This document shows, one piece after another, positions 61,665 to 64,000 of a stretch of 64,000 nucleotides of DNA. The stretch spans positions 1,984,001-2,048,000 of the forward strand of contig NZ_VFPG01000001.1 of NCBI RefSeq assembly GCF_006716565.1. Direction: 5' to 3'. Each line of letters opens with the position of its first letter. Positions within the stretch are counted from its first letter, which is position 1. Made by a program: the position numbers and the translations under genes. The notes below the pieces were generated by a model, which was not told where the DNA came from, made no database searches, and worked only from the letters and a program-made list of their open reading frames with translations. Source of the stretch: Nocardia bhagyanarayanae. Its GTDB lineage: Bacteria; Actinomycetota; Actinomycetes; Mycobacteriales; Mycobacteriaceae.

Positions 61665-62540
61665 CTACCGCGCCCCGCCGGATGCGCCGGACATCTTGCG
61701 CTTCAGCGCCGCAAACGATTCCTCGCGCGAAAGCGCTTGTTCGGCCATGGCGTTCGCGAACAACGTGTCGAGATGCCGCACCGGCTCGGTGTCCTCGATG
61801 ACGCCGTGGTGGACCAGCGTCTCGGTCCACGCGACATCCGGCGGCACCGACTTGTCGAAGCCGAGCAGATGGAACGTCGCGCCGCCGAGCAAGCCGCCAC
61901 CGGTCGCCTCGAACGGAATGATCCGCAAGTCGATGGTGTCCATGTGCTCCTCGAGCAGCGTCGCCAGATGGCGAACCTGATCGAACATGACCTCCGGACC
62001 GCCGATCTGCTGGGTCAGCGCGGCCTCGTTGACGATCGCGGTGACGCGCAACGGATCTGGGCCCTGGAGCCGCTGCTGGCGGCGCAGCCGGATCTCCACC
62101 AGCCGTTCGATCTCGACCTGACGGATCCGCGCGCGATCGTTGGCGATCAGCGCGCGGGCGTAGTCGGCGGTCTGCAAAAGGCCGGGGATCAGGATGCTTT
62201 CGTAGGTGCGCACGCTGTCGGCGCCGTGTTCGAGACCGTACAGGCGGCTGATCTCGTCAGACAGCAGGCCGGAGTAGCTCGTCCACCACCCGCGCTGCCT
62301 GGCGATGTCGCGAAGTTCGTGCAGCTCTTCACGTTCGGCCGCGTCGAAGTCGAGTAGCTTCATCAGCTCGTCGAGTTTGGATTCGGCTAGGACGCGTTCC
62401 TTCTCCACTTTCGACCAATAGGAGATGGAGAAGCCGAGCTCCTTGGCGATCGCGGACACGCTGACGTCGTTCTGCTTACGCCTCCGCCCGATGCGGAGCA
62501 TCAGTTCCCGACGCGCGACCGTCGGCGAGAGTGGTGCCAT
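61665..62540 (-). CDS. Scr1-type XRE regulator with DUF5753 domain
   Basis: The 291-residue regulator has an N-terminal helix-turn-helix (about 10-60, IAKELGFSISYWSKVEKER) and a C-terminal DUF5753 domain with the hallmark YESILIPGLLQTADYARALI and EHMDTIDLRIIPFEATG. Members pair with DUF397 proteins in actinobacteria and regulate development or secondary functions. The ATG at 62540 is preferred to the longer frame. The next gene on the other strand begins 190 bases away, and a small palindrome overlaps the promoter region between them. Confidence 0.88.
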   Translation of the reverse strand: MAPLSPTVARRELMLRIGRRRKQNDVSVSAIAKELGFSISYWSKVEKERVLAESKLDELMKLLDFDAAEREELHELRDIARQRGWWTSYSGLLSDEISRLYGLEHGADSVRTYESILIPGLLQTADYARALIANDRARIRQVEIERLVEIRLRRQQRLQGPDPLRVTAIVNEAALTQQIGGPEVMFDQVRHLATLLEEHMDTIDLRIIPFEATGGGLLGGATFHLLGFDKSVPPDVAWTETLVHHGVIEDTEPVRHLDTLFANAMAEQALSREESFAALKRKMSGASGGAR

Positions 62541-62628
62541 CGTTGGATGGTGTCCTTCCAGCTCTAGCGATGCGTGGAGATGACCGTACTCCCCGCGGTG
62601 ATCGGCTCGCACGACGCCGTTTCATTTT

Positions 62629-62664
62629 GTCAACTTGACGTACAGAGTGACGCTCACCTAGCCT
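62629..62664 (+). promoter_or_regulatory. Promoter with overlapping palindrome in the XRE divergent gap
   Basis: The perfect 11-base palindrome GTCAACTTGAC (62629-62639) overlaps TTGACG (62635-62640). After 18 bases TAGCCT (62659-62664) follows, giving a rightward promoter. The XRE protein encoded leftward could bind here. Confidence 0.4.
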
Positions 62665-62730
62665 CCTTGTGTCTCATGTCACATCGCGGGTGTGCTCCGG
62701 CCGGTCCCGCCCGGCGGGATCGAGGGGTGG

Positions 62731-63009
62731 ATGTCTGTGCATGTTGTGGGTAAGTGCTGGATGGTCGGAGACCGGACGCCGCATCAGGCGCGGCGGGTCA
62801 GTGACGACACCTGGGTGGTGTCCTATCTACGCGGCCGGATGTTCACCACCGAGCAAGCAGTCGCCGCGATGCAGGCGGCGGACACGGTCGCCTTGATGGA
62901 CGACCTGGCGTCACGGGTCGGTCTCACCGCGTTGGAGGCCATCGGCCTCGCGGTCAACGAAAGGCCTTGGGAGAAAGCGTTACCGCGCTCCGGGCGGTTC
63001 GCCCGGTAA
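62731..63009 (+). CDS. Small hypothetical protein
   Basis: The 92-residue product begins MSVHVVGKCWMVGDRTP and contains a beta-rich first half and a helical second half (TEQAVAAMQAADTVALMDDLASRVG). No family, signal or membrane segment is recognised. GAGGGG precedes the ATG at good distance. It is divergent from the XRE/DUF397 pair and 41 bases upstream of the DUF4254 gene, with which it is probably co-transcribed. Confidence 0.65.
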   Translation: MSVHVVGKCWMVGDRTPHQARRVSDDTWVVSYLRGRMFTTEQAVAAMQAADTVALMDDLASRVGLTALEAIGLAVNERPWEKALPRSGRFAR

Positions 63010-63050
63010 GAGCGTCGTCCTGCACCACGATTCGAACAGGGGAATGCGCG

Positions 63051-63485
63051 GTGGAACCACTGCCATCGAAAAAGCAAGTGCTCAAGGCGTTTCGCGCCAA
63101 GCCGAGCGAGGAACATCCGGTTTTGCAATCCGCCCACACACTCGGGGAGCTGCACGTGCGGCGACTGCGCACCGAGGCCGACGCGACCGGGGACATCGAT
63201 CAGAGCCGAGTGCACCTGGTGCTCGGCATCGATCGCTGGGTCGCCACCGAGCTGCCGCCCGCGCACGGCGGCGCGCACATGCACACCGAATCCGTCGGCA
63301 TGGTGATCGATCGCCTCGCCCAGTTCTCCGCCCGCGCCTTCGCCTCGCTGGTGTCGGAACCGGATTGGATCGTGCACGACGACTGGGAACGGCTCGCCGA
63401 ATTGGCGCTCGGCTACCAAGATTTGGCGCTCGAGGTGTCGGCGGGTATTCGTCGGCTGCCCTACCTCGGCGGCCCGTGCCGGTGA
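63051..63485 (+). CDS. DUF4254 family protein
   Basis: The 144-residue cytoplasmic protein resembles DUF4254: a helix with ELHVRRLRTEADATGDI near 30-46, IDRWVATELPPAHGGAHMHTESVGMVIDRLAQF near 60-92, and WERLAELALGYQDLALEVSAG near the end. Such proteins are frequent in Nocardia and of unknown function. The GTG at 63051 follows AGGGGAA. Its last 25 bases overlap the convergent aldolase gene. Confidence 0.72.
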   Translation: MEPLPSKKQVLKAFRAKPSEEHPVLQSAHTLGELHVRRLRTEADATGDIDQSRVHLVLGIDRWVATELPPAHGGAHMHTESVGMVIDRLAQFSARAFASLVSEPDWIVHDDWERLAELALGYQDLALEVSAGIRRLPYLGGPCR

Positions 63486-64000
63486 GGGCCGTATGGTCGG
63501 TTGGCGAGCAGGCGGAGGAAGTGCTCTACCTCGGCGCGAACGGCGGCGCGGCCCGGCGCGAGGTACTTGCGCGGGTCGGACAGTTCGGCGTCGCGGGTGA
63601 CGGCGGACCGGACCGCCTCGGTCATCAGCACATTGAGCCGGGTCGCGATGTTGACCTTCGTCATGCCGTGCTCGACAGCGGCGCGCAGGCCGTCGTCCGG
63701 CACCCCGGAGGAGCCGTGCAGAACCAGCGGCACAGGGACTTTCGCGGCCAGCTTGGCGATCAGTTCGAGGTCGAGTTCGGCGGTGCGGGCGTGCATGGCG
63801 TGGGCGGAACCGACCGCGACGGCCAGTGCGTCGACGCCCGTCGCGGCGACGAATTCGACGGCCTCGTCCGGATCGGTGCGGACGCCGGGAGCGTGCGCGC
63901 CGTCCTTGCCGCCGATCTCGCCGAGTTCGGCTTCGACGAACACGCCGCGCTCACGGCACCGGCGCGCGACCTCGGCGGTGGCGGCCACGTTCGCGGCGTA
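63461..64000 (-). CDS. Class II fructose-bisphosphate/tagatose aldolase, N-terminus beyond window
   Basis: The visible 180 residues are the C-terminal half of a zinc-dependent aldolase. Landmarks are VEAELGEIGGKDG with the catalytic/metal Glu region, VDALAVAVGSAHAMH, the zinc-ligand and phosphate loop PLVLHGSSGVPDDGLRAAVEHGMTKVNIAT, and the terminal RAAVRAEVEHFLRLL. The frame stays open to the right edge. The shorter, diverged loops are more like the tagatose/ketose-bisphosphate GatY-KbaY type than the long housekeeping actinobacterial Fba, but the missing half prevents a firm choice. Confidence 0.85.
   Translation of the reverse strand, partial: YAANVAATAEVARRCRERGVFVEAELGEIGGKDGAHAPGVRTDPDEAVEFVAATGVDALAVAVGSAHAMHARTAELDLELIAKLAAKVPVPLVLHGSSGVPDDGLRAAVEHGMTKVNIATRLNVLMTEAVRSAVTRDAELSDPRKYLAPGRAAVRAEVEHFLRLLANRPYGPHRHGPPR

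Overview
The window is a stretch of high-GC actinobacterial chromosome from a mycolic-acid bacterium, most likely a Nocardia or a close relative. The basis is gene content and codon use, with no database search. Several blocks match the order seen around the Mycobacterium tuberculosis psd-pssA / Rv0435c / groEL2 / lpdC-ramB / pitA loci: a CDC48-like ATPase, psd-pssA, a groEL with two CIRCE operators, lpd, a RamB-type regulator, and a Pit phosphate transporter followed by a small membrane protein and DUF3349 proteins. A WS/DGAT wax-ester/triacylglycerol synthase, a FadE5-like acyl-CoA dehydrogenase, LigB, a DUF4254 protein and an Scr1-type XRE/DUF397 pair fit the same group.

Layout. 1-3.5 kb: a truncated membrane protein, the two-domain AAA ATPase and a lipoprotein, all on the minus strand. 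3.5-7.2 kb: a compact minus-strand operon encoding a response regulator fused to a thioredoxin-reductase-like flavoprotein, a sensor kinase with a cyclic-nucleotide-type sensor domain, and a UBP-type zinc-finger protein. 7.5-11.4 kb: SRPBCC protein, FabH, GlsB-like stress membrane protein, psd-pssA. 11.4-16.5 kb: an ECF41 sigma factor (sigJ-like) and an FAD oxidoreductase that would normally be its partner, separated by a lower-GC 845-residue SIR2/P-loop gene that looks like an acquired anti-phage defence protein. 16.6-22 kb: an HTH/Clp-N protein with paired palindromes, secreted and SUFU-domain proteins, then groEL. 22-36.7 kb: transporters, lipoprotein, MarR, TetR and AraC regulators, hydrolases, WS/DGAT, an S9 peptidase, dipeptidase and a medium-chain reductase. 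36.9-44.3 kb: lpd, polysaccharide deacetylase, GrpB, PPOX protein, a qorR/qorB-like quinone-stress pair, VOC protein, carboxymuconolactone-decarboxylase-like protein and NERD protein. 44.3-49.2 kb: a complete urtABCDE urea transporter. 49.7-56.8 kb: fadE5-like gene, a 1.4-kb gene-free region built of three different repeat structures, a secreted protein, ramB and ligB. 57-64 kb: lipase, pit operon, a dispersed-repeat region, XRE/DUF397, DUF4254 and a truncated class II aldolase.

Regulation is unusually legible: two CIRCE boxes, a TACT-N7-AGTA box for the HxlR regulator, and several long perfect or near-perfect palindromes beside MarR, TetR, VOC and Clp-N/HTH genes. Several of these lie on promoters that appear to give leaderless mRNAs. 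No tRNA, rRNA, CRISPR array or transposase gene was seen.

The best candidates for a little-described system are the SIR2/P-loop/TPR gene at 12653-15190, the three-gene redox signalling operon at 3570-7117, and the composite repeat region at 51.5-52.9 kb.
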